Below are positions 31,315 to 40,582 of a stretch of 64,000 nucleotides of DNA, one piece after another. This DNA is from Rhodothermales bacterium (GTDB taxonomy: Bacteria > Bacteroidota > Rhodothermia > Rhodothermales > JANQRZ01): positions 62,001-126,000 of the forward strand of contig JBDUXZ010000011.1 of assembly GCA_039944855.1 (NCBI GenBank), written 5' to 3'. Both the position numbers and the translations under genes were made by a program. The notes beneath the pieces are model-generated. The model was not told the DNA's origin and did not search any database. It saw only the letters and a list, made by a program, of their open reading frames with translations. Every line of letters starts with the position of its first letter. Within the stretch, counting starts at the first letter, position 1.

Positions 31315-34300
31315 CGCTCGACGCGGGCGTTGAGCACGTCGTACACGTTCGGGTCGCCGGGGTTGATCTTGCCACCGCCGATGTTCGAGTCGCCGCGCTC
31401 GCGGACCTCGCGGAACTCCCCGACCCCGCTGCCCTCGGCGCGCGCGCCCGTGAACACGGTGACGTTCGTCCCGCGCGCCAGATCCGGCAGCACGAACTTC
31501 GGGAGCGAGAACGTCACAGCCGAGTCCTCGACGGAGAACAGCGCGTCGCCCACGCCCTCGAACTCGCCGAGCACGCGGCCCTGCGCATCCTCGATCCGCA
31601 ATCCGTTGCCGACGAAGACGATGTACTCGAAGCCGCCGGCCTTGCGGAACGTGTAGCTCGAACCCCGCCCCGCATCGACCTTCCCGTCTTCCTCCGTATC
31701 GAAGGCGAGGGCGAGGAGGGCGGGCTGGTAGCCGAGCTCGCTCTCGCTCACGACGTTCGCGAGTTCGACGCGGAAGTAGGTCGTGGAGTCGTCCTCGCTG
31801 ATCTCGACGTAGCTGATGTCGAGGACGCCGTCGGGGAAGAGGCCGGGGTAGGTGTACGTCGCCGTCGTGCCCCAGTCGTCGCCGTCGGGGTCGGTGCGGG
31901 AGAGGGTCGGAATCGCGAGGGGGTTCGTGCGGCTGATCTGCGGCGCGTCGAGCGAGCGGGCGCGCTTGACCTCCCGCATCACGGGGTACTCGTCGGGGAT
32001 CTCGGGGGTCGCCCACGCGAAGCCGTCCCACGCCGCCGCGTCGGCGACGGCGTAGCTGCTGTCGGCCGCGACGGTCTCGCCGTCGAGCGTGACGCCGTCG
32101 GCCGAGATCGTCACCGAGACCGAGTCGAGCGGGACGACGAGCGTGTCACCCCGCGCCTCGGCGACGGGGACGACTTTGACCTGGCCGAAGGCGCGGACGC
32201 GAACCGTCGCCCCGCGCGGGAGCCGGCCCGACGGCTTGAGCCCGACCGTCAGTTCGCTCGCGCTCTGCGCGATGCGCGCGACGACGGAGCCGCCGCCGAG
32301 GCGGAACCGCGCCTCCGTCGTGCCCCACGCCTCGGGGAGGTGAGGTTCGAGCACGACCGTATTGCCACCACTGTAGCGAATGCCGGCGTAGTCCTGATAC
32401 GCGTTCCGCACGAACTCGGCGAGCGTCCACGGCTGCACCGGCGAGCCGCCGAGCGCGGACTCGGCCGCCACGTCATCGTCGTCGCCCGGCTGGGGCGGGT
32501 GCGCGTCCACGTTCTCCGCCACCGCCCCGACCACGCCGCGGTCGAGGATATAACGCTGCAGCGCCTCGGTCTGCTCGTACGCCTGCGCGCCCGCGCCCTC
32601 TTCGACGAGGAGCGAGACGAGGGGGCCGCTGAGCCATGTCCAGATCGTTCCGTCGTAGCGCGCGGCGCCAGGCTCGTAGAAGTCGGGCGCGTTGAGGTAG
32701 GGATAGAACAGCGAATCCGTCTGCGGCAGCGTCGAGACGCCGTAGGGATAGGCGAGCGTGCCGGCCGTGCGCTGGAGGATGCGGCGCTCGGTATCCGCGT
32801 CGAGGTCGAAGTCGCGGAGGGCGAAGAGGGCGCTCGGGCGCATCCGCGGGTCCGGCTGATCGTTGGGCCGGAGCACGTCGGCGATCCGGTCCTCGCGGAC
32901 GAACGCGCGCTCGAACCGCTGCTGGAGCACGCGGGCGCTGTCGCCGTATGCGGCGGCCGAGGTGGGGCGCCCGCTGATCTGGCCCATCACGCGGGCGACG
33001 GGCTGCATCGCGCGGAACGCGCGGTAGTAACGCCCCTGCACCTCGGCGGCGCGGTTCACGCGCGGCACCCGGCCGCGCCCGTCGTAGGGCTGCACCCACG
33101 TCTGGCCCGCCGCGTTGCGGAGGAAGCCGTCGGGCGTGCGGATGTCGTCGAGCCCGCGCACGGCGTAGACCGTCCGCGTCCAGAACTCGGCCCCGTTGTC
33201 GGTGATGATCCCGCGGTCACCCGTCGCGCGGAGGTAGTCGCCGACGGCGGCGACCCACACCGGCGTCGCGTCGACGGTCGTGTAAACGGGCCGGCCGTCG
33301 ACGAACTCGTTGGGGATGCGGCCGAAGAGGTCGATGCGGCGGTCGCGGCGCTGCGAGCGGCCGAAGCGCGTGAGGAGCTGACGAGCCCGCTCCCAATCGC
33401 CCGTGGCGAGGAACGCGCCCTCGAACGCCGTGAGCGTGCTGCGCCCGCGCGCGAGGTCGGTGCCGGGGATGCCGGAGACGAGCGTGAACCCCGTCGAGTC
33501 CTCTTCGACGAGGGCTTCGAGCGAGAGCCGCGCCCAGTCGAAGGCGCGGTTGAACGCCTCGTCCTCGGTGCGGATCGTGCTGCCGTCGAGCACACTCGCG
33601 AGCCGCTGCTGGCGCTGCGTGAGGAGCGATGCGCGGCGGCCGAGCGCCTGCTGCGCGGCGGCGGCGGCGGCCTCCGGCGTGTTGCCCGAGGCGAAGGCGA
33701 CGGCGCCGGGCGTGGCGAAGCGGACGAGGCCCAGCCCGAGCCCGCGCTCCCGCACGCCGAGTCCGTCCTCTAGCTGCGCCGCCGTCGTGGCGGCGGTCCC
33801 GTCCGTACTGGCGACGGCCAGCCACACCGGGCGGCGGCTGTCGGCACGCGGCTCGGTGTAGTTCGCCCGCGCGACGAGGAGCACGTCGCCCTGCGCCTGC
33901 ACGGTGTAGTCGGAAGCGGCGCGGCGGTCGCTGAACGTCGGCGTCAGTTCGACCGTCCCCACACTGTCCGCGACTTCGACGAGGAGCGCGCCGTCGGCGA
34001 GCGTGATCGTCTCAGTGAGCGTAGCGAGGTCGTCGCCCTGGATGCGGCGGAGGAGCGTCTCGAAGAAACCCGCCGAGTCGGCCTGCACGTACGTCCGCGC
34101 GGCGTAGTCGGGGCGGACGACGCCGCCCGTGATCTCGCTCGGGCCGACGCCCACGGAGTCCGCATCGAGCCACCAGCGCCAGCCGTCCACGAGCCGGAAG
34201 CCGCCGGCGATGAAGCCCATCGCGGGGTCGGTCTGCTCGCCCGAGAGCGCGTCGTAGTAGTACGCCCCCGCCTTGTCGGTGAAGAAGAACGAGCGGTCGG

Positions 34301-34454
34301 CGCTGGAGTCGGCGGCGACGGCGAGGCGGGCGAGCACGGCGGGCTCGCCCTCCGCGATCTCCGAGGGGACCTCGGCGTCGTCGCCGCACCCGACGGACAG
34401 GAACGCGACGAGCCCGAGGAGGACAGCGGCAACGGCAGAGCGGGAAGCGATCAC
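31311..34454 (-). CDS. Large lipoprotein: debranching-enzyme-like glycosidase with glucodextranase C-terminal domain
   Basis: 1047 residues; lipobox SVGC near residue 23. The middle (about 290-740) looks like an amylo-alpha-1,6-glucosidase/GH-type (alpha/alpha)6 barrel: FNRAFDWARLSLEALV, GIPGTDLARGRSTLTAFEGAF, RIPNEFVDGRPVYTTVDATP, YDGTIWTWLSGPLVSLLV, GSPVQPWTLAEFVRNAYQD. Residues about 800-1040 resemble the glucodextranase C-terminal DOMON-like module (WDGFAWATPEIPDEYPVMREV, TYTYPGLFPDGVLDISYVEI). It would act on alpha-glucans at the cell surface or periplasm. Catalytic acids were not assigned. No susCD pair is next to it. Confidence 0.78.
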   Translation of the reverse strand: MIASRSAVAAVLLGLVAFLSVGCGDDAEVPSEIAEGEPAVLARLAVAADSSADRSFFFTDKAGAYYYDALSGEQTDPAMGFIAGGFRLVDGWRWWLDADSVGVGPSEITGGVVRPDYAARTYVQADSAGFFETLLRRIQGDDLATLTETITLADGALLVEVADSVGTVELTPTFSDRRAASDYTVQAQGDVLLVARANYTEPRADSRRPVWLAVASTDGTAATTAAQLEDGLGVRERGLGLGLVRFATPGAVAFASGNTPEAAAAAAQQALGRRASLLTQRQQRLASVLDGSTIRTEDEAFNRAFDWARLSLEALVEEDSTGFTLVSGIPGTDLARGRSTLTAFEGAFLATGDWERARQLLTRFGRSQRRDRRIDLFGRIPNEFVDGRPVYTTVDATPVWVAAVGDYLRATGDRGIITDNGAEFWTRTVYAVRGLDDIRTPDGFLRNAAGQTWVQPYDGRGRVPRVNRAAEVQGRYYRAFRAMQPVARVMGQISGRPTSAAAYGDSARVLQQRFERAFVREDRIADVLRPNDQPDPRMRPSALFALRDFDLDADTERRILQRTAGTLAYPYGVSTLPQTDSLFYPYLNAPDFYEPGAARYDGTIWTWLSGPLVSLLVEEGAGAQAYEQTEALQRYILDRGVVGAVAENVDAHPPQPGDDDDVAAESALGGSPVQPWTLAEFVRNAYQDYAGIRYSGGNTVVLEPHLPEAWGTTEARFRLGGGSVVARIAQSASELTVGLKPSGRLPRGATVRVRAFGQVKVVPVAEARGDTLVVPLDSVSVTISADGVTLDGETVAADSSYAVADAAAWDGFAWATPEIPDEYPVMREVKRARSLDAPQISRTNPLAIPTLSRTDPDGDDWGTTATYTYPGLFPDGVLDISYVEISEDDSTTYFRVELANVVSESELGYQPALLALAFDTEEDGKVDAGRGSSYTFRKAGGFEYIVFVGNGLRIEDAQGRVLGEFEGVGDALFSVEDSAVTFSLPKFVLPDLARGTNVTVFTGARAEGSGVGEFREVRERGDSNIGGGKINPGDPNVYDVLNARVER

Positions 34455-34534
34455 AGGACGGCGGAGAGAGGCGGAGGAGCGAAGGATAAAATAGATAACG
34501 GACTTGGGAGCCGTGAGACGCCTGCTGAGATAGA

Positions 34535-34640
34535 GTCCCCCTCCTGGTCAGGAGGGACGTGTCCCGTAGGGGACAGGGGTGGTCGAATGAGGGCTGATGC
34601 CACCTTCGATCTACCCCCTCCCCCTGTCTAGGGGGATGAC
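34535..34640. repeat. Palindromic intergenic repeat of a second kind
   Basis: Between the glycosidase and ispG. Left part (GTCCCCCTCCTGGTCAGGAG, then GGGGACAGGGGTGGTCGAA) and right part (TTCGATCTACCCCCTCCCCC, then CTAGGGGGATGAC) can fold back on each other; internal arms CCTCCTGGTCAGGAGG and GTCCCGTAGGGGAC are local hairpins. A similar wording is a common repeated intergenic element in many bacteria. One copy seen in this window. Confidence 0.6.
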
Positions 34641-34687
34641 TTCAAACGGCCTCTCACGAAACAGGACAGAGGGAACGAAGCGCGGCG

Positions 34688-35794
34688 TCATCCCTCCACG
34701 GCCTCCGTCTCCTCATCCCACGTCGCGATCGCCTCCAACACGGCCTCGACGATCTCGCCTTCGGGCACCGTCCGCACGATCTCGCCGCGCTTGAAGAGGT
34801 GCGCCCGGCCGCGCCCGAGCGACACGCCGAGGTCGGCCCCGGCGGCCTCGCCCGGCCCGTTGACCGCGCAGCCCATCAGCGCCACGTTGAGGTCCTTGTC
34901 GAACTTCGCCGCCTTCACCGCCGCCTCGACCTCGTTCACGACCGAGAACAGGTCGCCCGTGAGCCGGCCGCACGTCGGGCACGCGATGATGTTGACGCCG
35001 GGCCGCCCGAGCCGGAGCGACTTCAGGATCTGGTGGCCGACCTCGACCTCGTGGATCGAGTCGGCGGCGAGCGAGACGCGGATCGTGTCGCCGATGCCGT
35101 CGGCGAGGAGCGTGCCGATGCCGATCGACGACTTGATGGTGCCGGTCTGGAGCGAGCCGCTCTCGGTCACGCCGAGGTGGAGCGGGTAGTCGGTCCGCTC
35201 GGCGAGGAGGCGGTACGACTGGATCATGAAGAACACGTCGGAGTGCTTCACCGAGATGATGAGGTCCTCGAACCCGTTCTTCTCGCAGATCTCGACGTGC
35301 CGCATCGCGCTCTCGAAGAGGGCCTCGGGCTGCGGGTAGCCGTACTTGTCGAGGATGTCCTTTTCGAGCGACCCGGAGTTGACGCCGATGCGGATCGGGA
35401 TCCCCTTCTCCTTTGCCGCGAGCAGCACCTCGCGCTCCCACTCCGGCTTCCCGATGTTGCCCGGATTGAGCCGCACCTTCGCCACGCCCGCCTCGACGGC
35501 CTGGAGCGCGTACTGGTAGTTGAAGTGGATGTCGGCCACGACCGGCACCGGGCTCCCGGCGACGACCTCGGCAAGCGCGTCGGCGTCCTCGGGCCGCGGC
35601 ACGGCGACGCGAACGATGTCGGCCCCGGCTTCGGCAAGCCGCGTGATCTCGGCGACGCACTTCTCGACGTCGTGCGTCTTGCCGGTCGTCATCGACTGGA
35701 CCGAGATCGGCGCGCCGCCACCGACCTGGACGGGGCCGACGTGGACGGCGCGGGAGATGCGGCGGGGGCGCGCGACGGCGCTGGGGCGTTCCAT
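34688..35794 (-). CDS. ispG: 4-hydroxy-3-methylbut-2-enyl diphosphate synthase IspG
   Basis: 368 residues, the compact bacterial form. It turns MEcPP into HMBPP in the MEP isoprenoid pathway, using a 4Fe-4S cluster. Blocks VGGGAPISVQSMTTGKT, GADIVRVAVP, PVVADIHFNYQYAL, RLNPGNIG, RIGVNSGSLE and the cluster ligands in ACPTCGRLTGD and MGCAVNGPGEA (three Cys) are all visible. No other MEP gene is nearby. Confidence 0.97.
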   Translation of the reverse strand: MERPSAVARPRRISRAVHVGPVQVGGGAPISVQSMTTGKTHDVEKCVAEITRLAEAGADIVRVAVPRPEDADALAEVVAGSPVPVVADIHFNYQYALQAVEAGVAKVRLNPGNIGKPEWEREVLLAAKEKGIPIRIGVNSGSLEKDILDKYGYPQPEALFESAMRHVEICEKNGFEDLIISVKHSDVFFMIQSYRLLAERTDYPLHLGVTESGSLQTGTIKSSIGIGTLLADGIGDTIRVSLAADSIHEVEVGHQILKSLRLGRPGVNIIACPTCGRLTGDLFSVVNEVEAAVKAAKFDKDLNVALMGCAVNGPGEAAGADLGVSLGRGRAHLFKRGEIVRTVPEGEIVEAVLEAIATWDEETEAVEG

Positions 35795-35908
35795 AACAGG
35801 CGGTGGGGAGTGAGCGGGTCGGCCGTAATACCGACAGGGCGGACGGGAGTTCAGCGGGAGAAGTTAATATTCGGCAAGTCCTCCATGCCTGTCCTCCCCG
35901 AGGTTCCG

Positions 35909-36454
35909 ATGCGTTTCGCCGTGAGCGCCCTCCTGCTTTCCCTCGCCGTCCTCGCCACGGGCTGCACGCACGCGCGGCTCATCGCCACGCCGGACCCGAT
36001 GGAGTGCGTGCGCGAAGTGCCGCCGGACTGCGGCTACCACGGGTGCAGAGGGATTACGACGGTGACGCTCACGAACGGCGAGCGCCTGCGGGTGTCGGAG
36101 ATCGCCACGGTGCGCCCGGACTCCCTCTCCCCGTGGTCCGATTCCCTCGCCCTCTGGTCCGACTATTCGGGCGGCTTCGCGGAGCGGGTCGTCCCCCGCG
36201 ACCACATCGCGAAGATCCGCAGGGTGCAGCGGCGCTGGGCGTTCCCCAGCACCACGCTGCCAGCCGCAATTGGCGGATCCCTCGGGATGTGGGGAGGCGC
36301 GAGCATTGCAGCGTCGAGAAATCGAGCGGGGGAAGCGTCTCCGGTAGGAGGCTATGCGCTCATCTACGGAGTCGGCGCCGTCGGTGCCCTCGCAGCGATC
36401 CTAGTCGGCAACCGGATCGTCTCCGTCCGCGAGTGCCGGGTCGAGCGGCCCTGA
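35909..36454 (+). CDS. Lipoprotein with C-terminal membrane segments
   Basis: 181 residues from MRFAVSALLLSL, lipobox ATGC near residue 18. An N-terminal Cys-containing segment (ECVREVPPDCGYHGCRG) and a beta region are followed by two hydrophobic segments (LPAAIGGSLGMWGGASIAA and YALIYGVGAVGALAAILVG). I do not know the family. An ATG at 35886 is in frame but places eight residues before the signal. Confidence 0.7.
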   Translation: MRFAVSALLLSLAVLATGCTHARLIATPDPMECVREVPPDCGYHGCRGITTVTLTNGERLRVSEIATVRPDSLSPWSDSLALWSDYSGGFAERVVPRDHIAKIRRVQRRWAFPSTTLPAAIGGSLGMWGGASIAASRNRAGEASPVGGYALIYGVGAVGALAAILVGNRIVSVRECRVERP

Positions 36455-36560
36455 CCGAAGCGCCGGCCGGCCGCGCGAAACGAGAGCGGGCGAGACGGCT
36501 CCCACCCCGTCCCGCCCGCCTGCACGGCCCGCACTGTCGGAAACGCCGGGCCGCGCTACC

Positions 36561-38078
36561 CTACTCCCCCTGCGCGAGGGAGAAGCCGGGCGTGCCGTCG
36601 AAGGCGTAGAGGTTCTCCGTCTTGATCACGTCGAACCCCGCCTTCACGAGCCGCCGCTGGAGGTCGACGACCTGCTCGGGGCGGACGGTGCCGTCGGGCG
36701 CGGTGAAGCGGCAGCGCCAGTGGTCGGTCCAGAACGTCTCGGGGAGGCCGTCGGGGTAGACCTTCACGCCGCGGTTCGTGATGAGCTTGAGGGCGAGCCC
36801 GTTGCCGCCGTGCTCCTTCAGCCGCGTGCCGAGGACGTCGGGCGCGCGCCCGGCCTCGTCCCAGTCGAGGAAGACGTCGACGCCGACGAGCGTCTTCGCC
36901 TGATGCTTCGACGGCGTGACCTCGACGTGGATGCCGGTGCCGTGGTAGTGCACGGGCTCGAGGTGGCGGGGCTTCTCGCCGAGCCGCTCGATCACGGCAT
37001 CGGTGAAGTGCTCGGTCGAGAGTTGCCGGTGGCTGAGGTGCGGGCGGTAGATATCTGGCGTGTGGAGGCCCGCTTCGAGCGTGGCGAGCCATGCGTTCTT
37101 GATGGTCTCGGCGATGCGCGGGAGGCCGAGGTGGACGAGCATCATCGCCGCGCCGCGCAGCAGCCCCGACGGGTTCGCCACGCCGCGCCCAGCGATGTCC
37201 GGGGCCGAGCCGTGGATGGCCTCGAACATCGCGAAGTCGCTCCCGACGTTCGCCGAGCCGGCGAGCCCGACGGAGCCCGACGCCTCGGCCGCGATGTCGG
37301 AGAGGATGTCGCCGTAGAGGTTCGGCGCGACGATGACGTCGAGCGTCTCGGAGCGCGCCGCCACGAGCGCCGCGCCGATGTCGATGATGCGGTGCTCGGC
37401 CTCGATCTCCCCATACTCGGCGGCGATCTCGTCGAAGACGCGGTGGAAGAGGCCGTCGGTGAGCTTCATGATGTTGTCCTTCGTCATGCACGTCACGCGG
37501 CGGCGGCCGTGGGCGCGGGCATACTCGAAGGCGTAGCGGACGATGGCTTCGGAGCCAGGCCGCGTGATGAGCTTGAGCGTCTGCGTGACCTCCGTCGTCT
37601 GCCGGTGCTCGATGCCGGCGTAGGTGTCCTCCTCGTTCTCGCGGATGATGACGAGGTCCATCCGCGGCTGCGCCGCCGCGACGAACGGGCTGTAGCTCTT
37701 GCACGGGCGGACGTTCGCGTACATCCCGAGCGCCTTGCGCAGCGTCACGTTGAGGCTCTTGTAGCCGCCGCCCTGCGGCGTCGTGATTGGCGCTTTGAGG
37801 AAGACGCGGTGGCGGCGGAGCACGTCCCACGCCTCGGGCGCGATGCCGGACGTGTGGCCCTGCCGGTAGACGCCCTCGCCGATGTCGATCACGTCGTAGC
37901 GGAGCGGCGCGCCGGCCGCGTCGAGGATGCGGAGCGTGGCCTCCATGATCTCCGGGCCGATGCCGTCGCCGTGCGCGACGGCAATCGGGATAGGCTGGGG
38001 GATGTCGGTCTGAGGCTCTGCGGCCGTCGGGGTGAGCGTGTCGGCGTCGGCGGCGTGGCCGTTCGTGAGATTGGTCAT
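36561..38078 (-). CDS. icd: NADP-dependent isocitrate dehydrogenase, Thermus-like long form
   Basis: 505 residues. IPIAVAHGDGIGPEIMEATL, LNVTLRKALGMYANVRP, DLVIIRENEEDTYAGIEHR, CMTKDNIMKLTDGLFHRV, VAPNLYGDILSDIAAEASG and EAIHGSAPDIAGRGVANPSG are the beta-decarboxylating dehydrogenase blocks. The C-terminal 140 residues (KTLVGVDVFLDWDEAGRAPD onward) are an extra domain seen in the long Thermus/Bacteroidota IDH group. It makes 2-oxoglutarate in the TCA cycle; NADP preference is inference from group. Confidence 0.92.
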   Translation of the reverse strand: MTNLTNGHAADADTLTPTAAEPQTDIPQPIPIAVAHGDGIGPEIMEATLRILDAAGAPLRYDVIDIGEGVYRQGHTSGIAPEAWDVLRRHRVFLKAPITTPQGGGYKSLNVTLRKALGMYANVRPCKSYSPFVAAAQPRMDLVIIRENEEDTYAGIEHRQTTEVTQTLKLITRPGSEAIVRYAFEYARAHGRRRVTCMTKDNIMKLTDGLFHRVFDEIAAEYGEIEAEHRIIDIGAALVAARSETLDVIVAPNLYGDILSDIAAEASGSVGLAGSANVGSDFAMFEAIHGSAPDIAGRGVANPSGLLRGAAMMLVHLGLPRIAETIKNAWLATLEAGLHTPDIYRPHLSHRQLSTEHFTDAVIERLGEKPRHLEPVHYHGTGIHVEVTPSKHQAKTLVGVDVFLDWDEAGRAPDVLGTRLKEHGGNGLALKLITNRGVKVYPDGLPETFWTDHWRCRFTAPDGTVRPEQVVDLQRRLVKAGFDVIKTENLYAFDGTPGFSLAQGE

Positions 38079-38139
38079 GGGATCGGGAGGTTGGGTTCGG
38101 GGAGGAATGAGGACGCGGGCGTGGGGAGCGCGCGGCGGG

Positions 38140-39192
38140 TCAGACCGGGCGGAGCTCGGCCATGAGCGCGCGCAGGTCCGTCGTGCGGGCGCGCTCTTCC
38201 ACGGCGGGCCGGTGCGTCTGGTAGAGGCTGCGGCCCTGCTCGGCGTGTCGCTCGAAGAGGCCCCGGAGGGCATCGGTGCTGAGCCGACGGCCGCCGCCGT
38301 AGTAGGCCTTCGCGGCGTGGCCGAGCGCGTAGGTGGCCGCGAAGGTGAAGGCGGAGCCCGTAGCAGCGGCGGCGACGGTCTTCGCCTTCTTGCCTTTCTT
38401 CCCCTTCTTCTTGCCGCCCATCGCCTTCCCGAGCGTGGCCTGCGCGAGCCCCCCGAAGAGGCCCCGCGCGTAGGTCTCGGCCACCTGCGAGGTCAGGCCG
38501 AGCCCCACCGTCGCGAGCAGTTCCTTGGCGTGGCCCTGATCGAGTTGGTGCCCGTAGTGGAGCCCGACGCGGTACACCATCTTCGTCTGCATCGGGATGA
38601 CGGCGAGGGTGGCGATCTTCTGCGGCAGGAGTTCCAGCCCGCCGTTGAGGACGGCGTAGCGGAGGATCATCCCGTCGAGCGCCGCGTCGGCGTCGTGTGC
38701 CGCGGGGATCACCTCCTCCGGGGCAGCGAGGACGAGCACACCGCTTGCCGCACCGTCGCCGGTGGCGAGCGTTCCCGTCGGGACGGCCGACCCGGTCCTC
38801 GCCGTGTGGGCGTCGGCGTCGGCCGGCGGCAGCGCGAGGGCGTCGCCCACGGCGTCGATCTCGGAGGCGGTTTCGGGGTCGAGCCCGAGCGCGTGGCGGA
38901 GGCGGTCGAGGAACGCTTGCTCGGCGGCGTCCGCACGGCCGTCCGCGTCACAGATCCCGACGGCCATTTCGTAGGCCAGCGCGCGCACGGCCGGCGTCGT
39001 GAGCCGGGCGGCCTCGTCGTCGAGGCTCGCGTGGCCGAGCAGGACGCGCTCGGTGCGCGCGGGGGAGAACCCGGCGTCGAGGCTGGCGAACACGTCGCGG
39101 AGCCGCGTGCGCTCGCGCTCGTCGTTGCGGCCGTCGGCGAAGGCGGCCATCAGGCAGAGGGTGGCGACGGCGTCGCGTTCGTTCGTCGTCAT
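38140..39192 (-). CDS. TerB-like and DUF697 protein
   Basis: 350 residues. N-terminal TerB-like helical domain (about 1-115: LCLMAAFADGRNDERERTRL, VGICDADGRADAAEQAFLDR). C-terminal DUF697 domain (about 170-335: GMILRYAVLNGGLELLP, QTKMVYRVGLHYGHQL) with a Gly/Lys-rich stretch (GGKKKGKKGKKAK) in the middle and a hydrophobic segment after it. DUF697 proteins are membrane-associated and of unknown role; TerB domains are linked to tellurite/stress responses. Starts 30 nt after the terminator of the upstream operon. Confidence 0.85.
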   Translation of the reverse strand: MTTNERDAVATLCLMAAFADGRNDERERTRLRDVFASLDAGFSPARTERVLLGHASLDDEAARLTTPAVRALAYEMAVGICDADGRADAAEQAFLDRLRHALGLDPETASEIDAVGDALALPPADADAHTARTGSAVPTGTLATGDGAASGVLVLAAPEEVIPAAHDADAALDGMILRYAVLNGGLELLPQKIATLAVIPMQTKMVYRVGLHYGHQLDQGHAKELLATVGLGLTSQVAETYARGLFGGLAQATLGKAMGGKKKGKKGKKAKTVAAAATGSAFTFAATYALGHAAKAYYGGGRRLSTDALRGLFERHAEQGRSLYQTHRPAVEERARTTDLRALMAELRPV

Positions 39193-39221
39193 GGGTGCGG
39201 TTCGTTAGGGGTGGAGAAAAC

Positions 39222-39264
39222 AAAAAAGGCCGACACGCGACGCCGGGGCGTCGGATGTCGGCCT
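39222..39264 (-). terminator. Intrinsic terminator of the antiporter/carbonic anhydrase operon
   Basis: On the minus strand AGGCCGACA (39256-39264) pairs with TGTCGGCCT (39227-39235) with an inner 7-bp stem (38-44 with 47-53 of the 39200s), followed at once by six T (39222-39227). It closes the operon that ends with the MpsC gene at 39374. Confidence 0.9.
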
Positions 39265-39373
39265 ACGGTCACCGCGTCCGGTCTCTGACCGTGCGCGCTG
39301 CGGGTGTGCCGTGTACGATGTCGTGCTCGGAGATCGGACCCGCCTGAGGCGCTTCCCTACTCCGAGCGGGGGG

Positions 39374-39742
39374 CTATACCTCGTCGAATAGCGGCTGTTC
39401 CAGCCCGAAGACGAAAACGCGCTCGCCCGTCCGCGTGCTGATGTCGGTGTGCATCGAGACGACGGGCACGCCGACTTCGGCCTCGACGAGGCGGGCGAGC
39501 GCGGCGTCGGAGCCCTCGATCAGGCGCGAGCGCACCTGCTTGATGAGCTCGACGCCGCCGGGTTCGAGGCTGAGCTGCTGCTCGGCCGTGCTCAGAATCC
39601 CCTTCATCCGCACGAGGACGAGGTCCTGCACGACGAAGGTGCGGGCTTCCCGAGGCCCGCGCCCCAGGAAGTCCCGCTCGAACTGCGTGAGCGCCGCCGT
39701 GACGGCCGCCTCGACCTGCCCTTTCGTCTTCGGTGCTGGCAT
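39374..39742 (-). CDS. mpsC: MpsC-family (DUF2294) protein
   Basis: 122 residues, soluble. The DUF2294 pattern is clear: KTKGQVEAAVTAALTQFERD, GRGPREARTFVVQDLVLVRM, LSTAEQQLSL, IKQVRSRLIEGSD, VSMHTDISTRTGERVFVFGL. MpsC is the third gene of the mpsABC locus of staphylococci, where MpsAB is a bicarbonate/sodium-linked transporter. Here MpsA and MpsB are absent from the window, and MpsC directly follows a carbonic anhydrase gene with an 8-nt gap. Its biochemical role is not known. Confidence 0.88.
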   Translation of the reverse strand: MPAPKTKGQVEAAVTAALTQFERDFLGRGPREARTFVVQDLVLVRMKGILSTAEQQLSLEPGGVELIKQVRSRLIEGSDAALARLVEAEVGVPVVSMHTDISTRTGERVFVFGLEQPLFDEV

Positions 39743-39750
39743 GGTCCGGG

Positions 39751-40497
39751 TCAGTCCGCGTTGATCGTCTCGGCCGTGATCATCGAGTCCTCGAAGAACA
39801 TGACCTCGCCCGTCGCCACGTCATGCATGGCGCCGACGACGATGAGCTTGCCTTCCTCGACGAGCCCGTACATCACCGGGCTCCGCTCGACCATGTTGCG
39901 GACGGTCATCTCCACGTTCTCGTGCGCGACGGCCTGCACGAACGTGGGGTTGCTCGACGTGTACGGCCCGGCCACGTCGTCGCGCACGGCGTAGACGGCC
40001 GGAGCGATGTTGGCGAGCGTGCTCGTGAGGTTGCCGAGCTCGACGTGGTCGCACGCGCCTTTCACGGCACCGCACTCGGTGTGGCCGAGGACCACGATCA
40101 CCTTCGAGCCGGCCGCGGCCGTCGCGAACTCGAGCGAGCCGAGGATGTCGGTGTTGACGAAGTTGCCGGCCACGCGCGCCGAGAAGATGTCGCCGACGCC
40201 CTTGTCGAAGATGATCTCGTGGGGGACGCGGCTGTCGATGCAGCCGAGGATAGAGGCCATCGGATACTGCCCGCCGGCCGTCTGGCGGACCTGGGCGAGG
40301 AAATCACGCTCGACCGACTCACCGGCGAGGAACCGCTGGTTGCCGTCTTTGAGGAGCTGGAGCACTTCCATCGGCGTGAGCGCCGCCTGCGTCTCCGCCG
40401 TCAGCGGAGCGGTGAGGTCGCGCTCCTGCGCCGAGGCGGGCGCGGCGAGGAAGAGGACCGCGAGGGCGAGGGCAGAAAAAGAGAAAGTGGTTCGCAT
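39751..40497 (-). CDS. Exported beta-class carbonic anhydrase
   Basis: 248 residues. Sec signal peptide with cleavage after PASA (residue 23), so periplasmic. Zinc ligands C86, H139, C142 and the Asp88-Arg90 dyad are present (ILGCIDSRVP, LGHTECGAVKGA), as are KDGNQRFLAG and ARVAGNFV. It interconverts CO2 and bicarbonate plus a proton. Most beta-CAs are cytosolic; a periplasmic one linked to MpsC and NhaA suggests a role in inorganic carbon supply or local pH control. 85 nt after nhaA and 8 nt before mpsC. Confidence 0.95.
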   Translation of the reverse strand: MRTTFSFSALALAVLFLAAPASAQERDLTAPLTAETQAALTPMEVLQLLKDGNQRFLAGESVERDFLAQVRQTAGGQYPMASILGCIDSRVPHEIIFDKGVGDIFSARVAGNFVNTDILGSLEFATAAAGSKVIVVLGHTECGAVKGACDHVELGNLTSTLANIAPAVYAVRDDVAGPYTSSNPTFVQAVAHENVEMTVRNMVERSPVMYGLVEEGKLIVVGAMHDVATGEVMFFEDSMITAETINAD

Positions 40498-40582
40498 GAG
40501 GGTAAAGGGTGTTGGGTTGTGAAGGGTGTAGAGAACGCCGGCCGTGCCCGCCCGAGTCGGCGGGCGGCCGGTTTGTGGGAGA

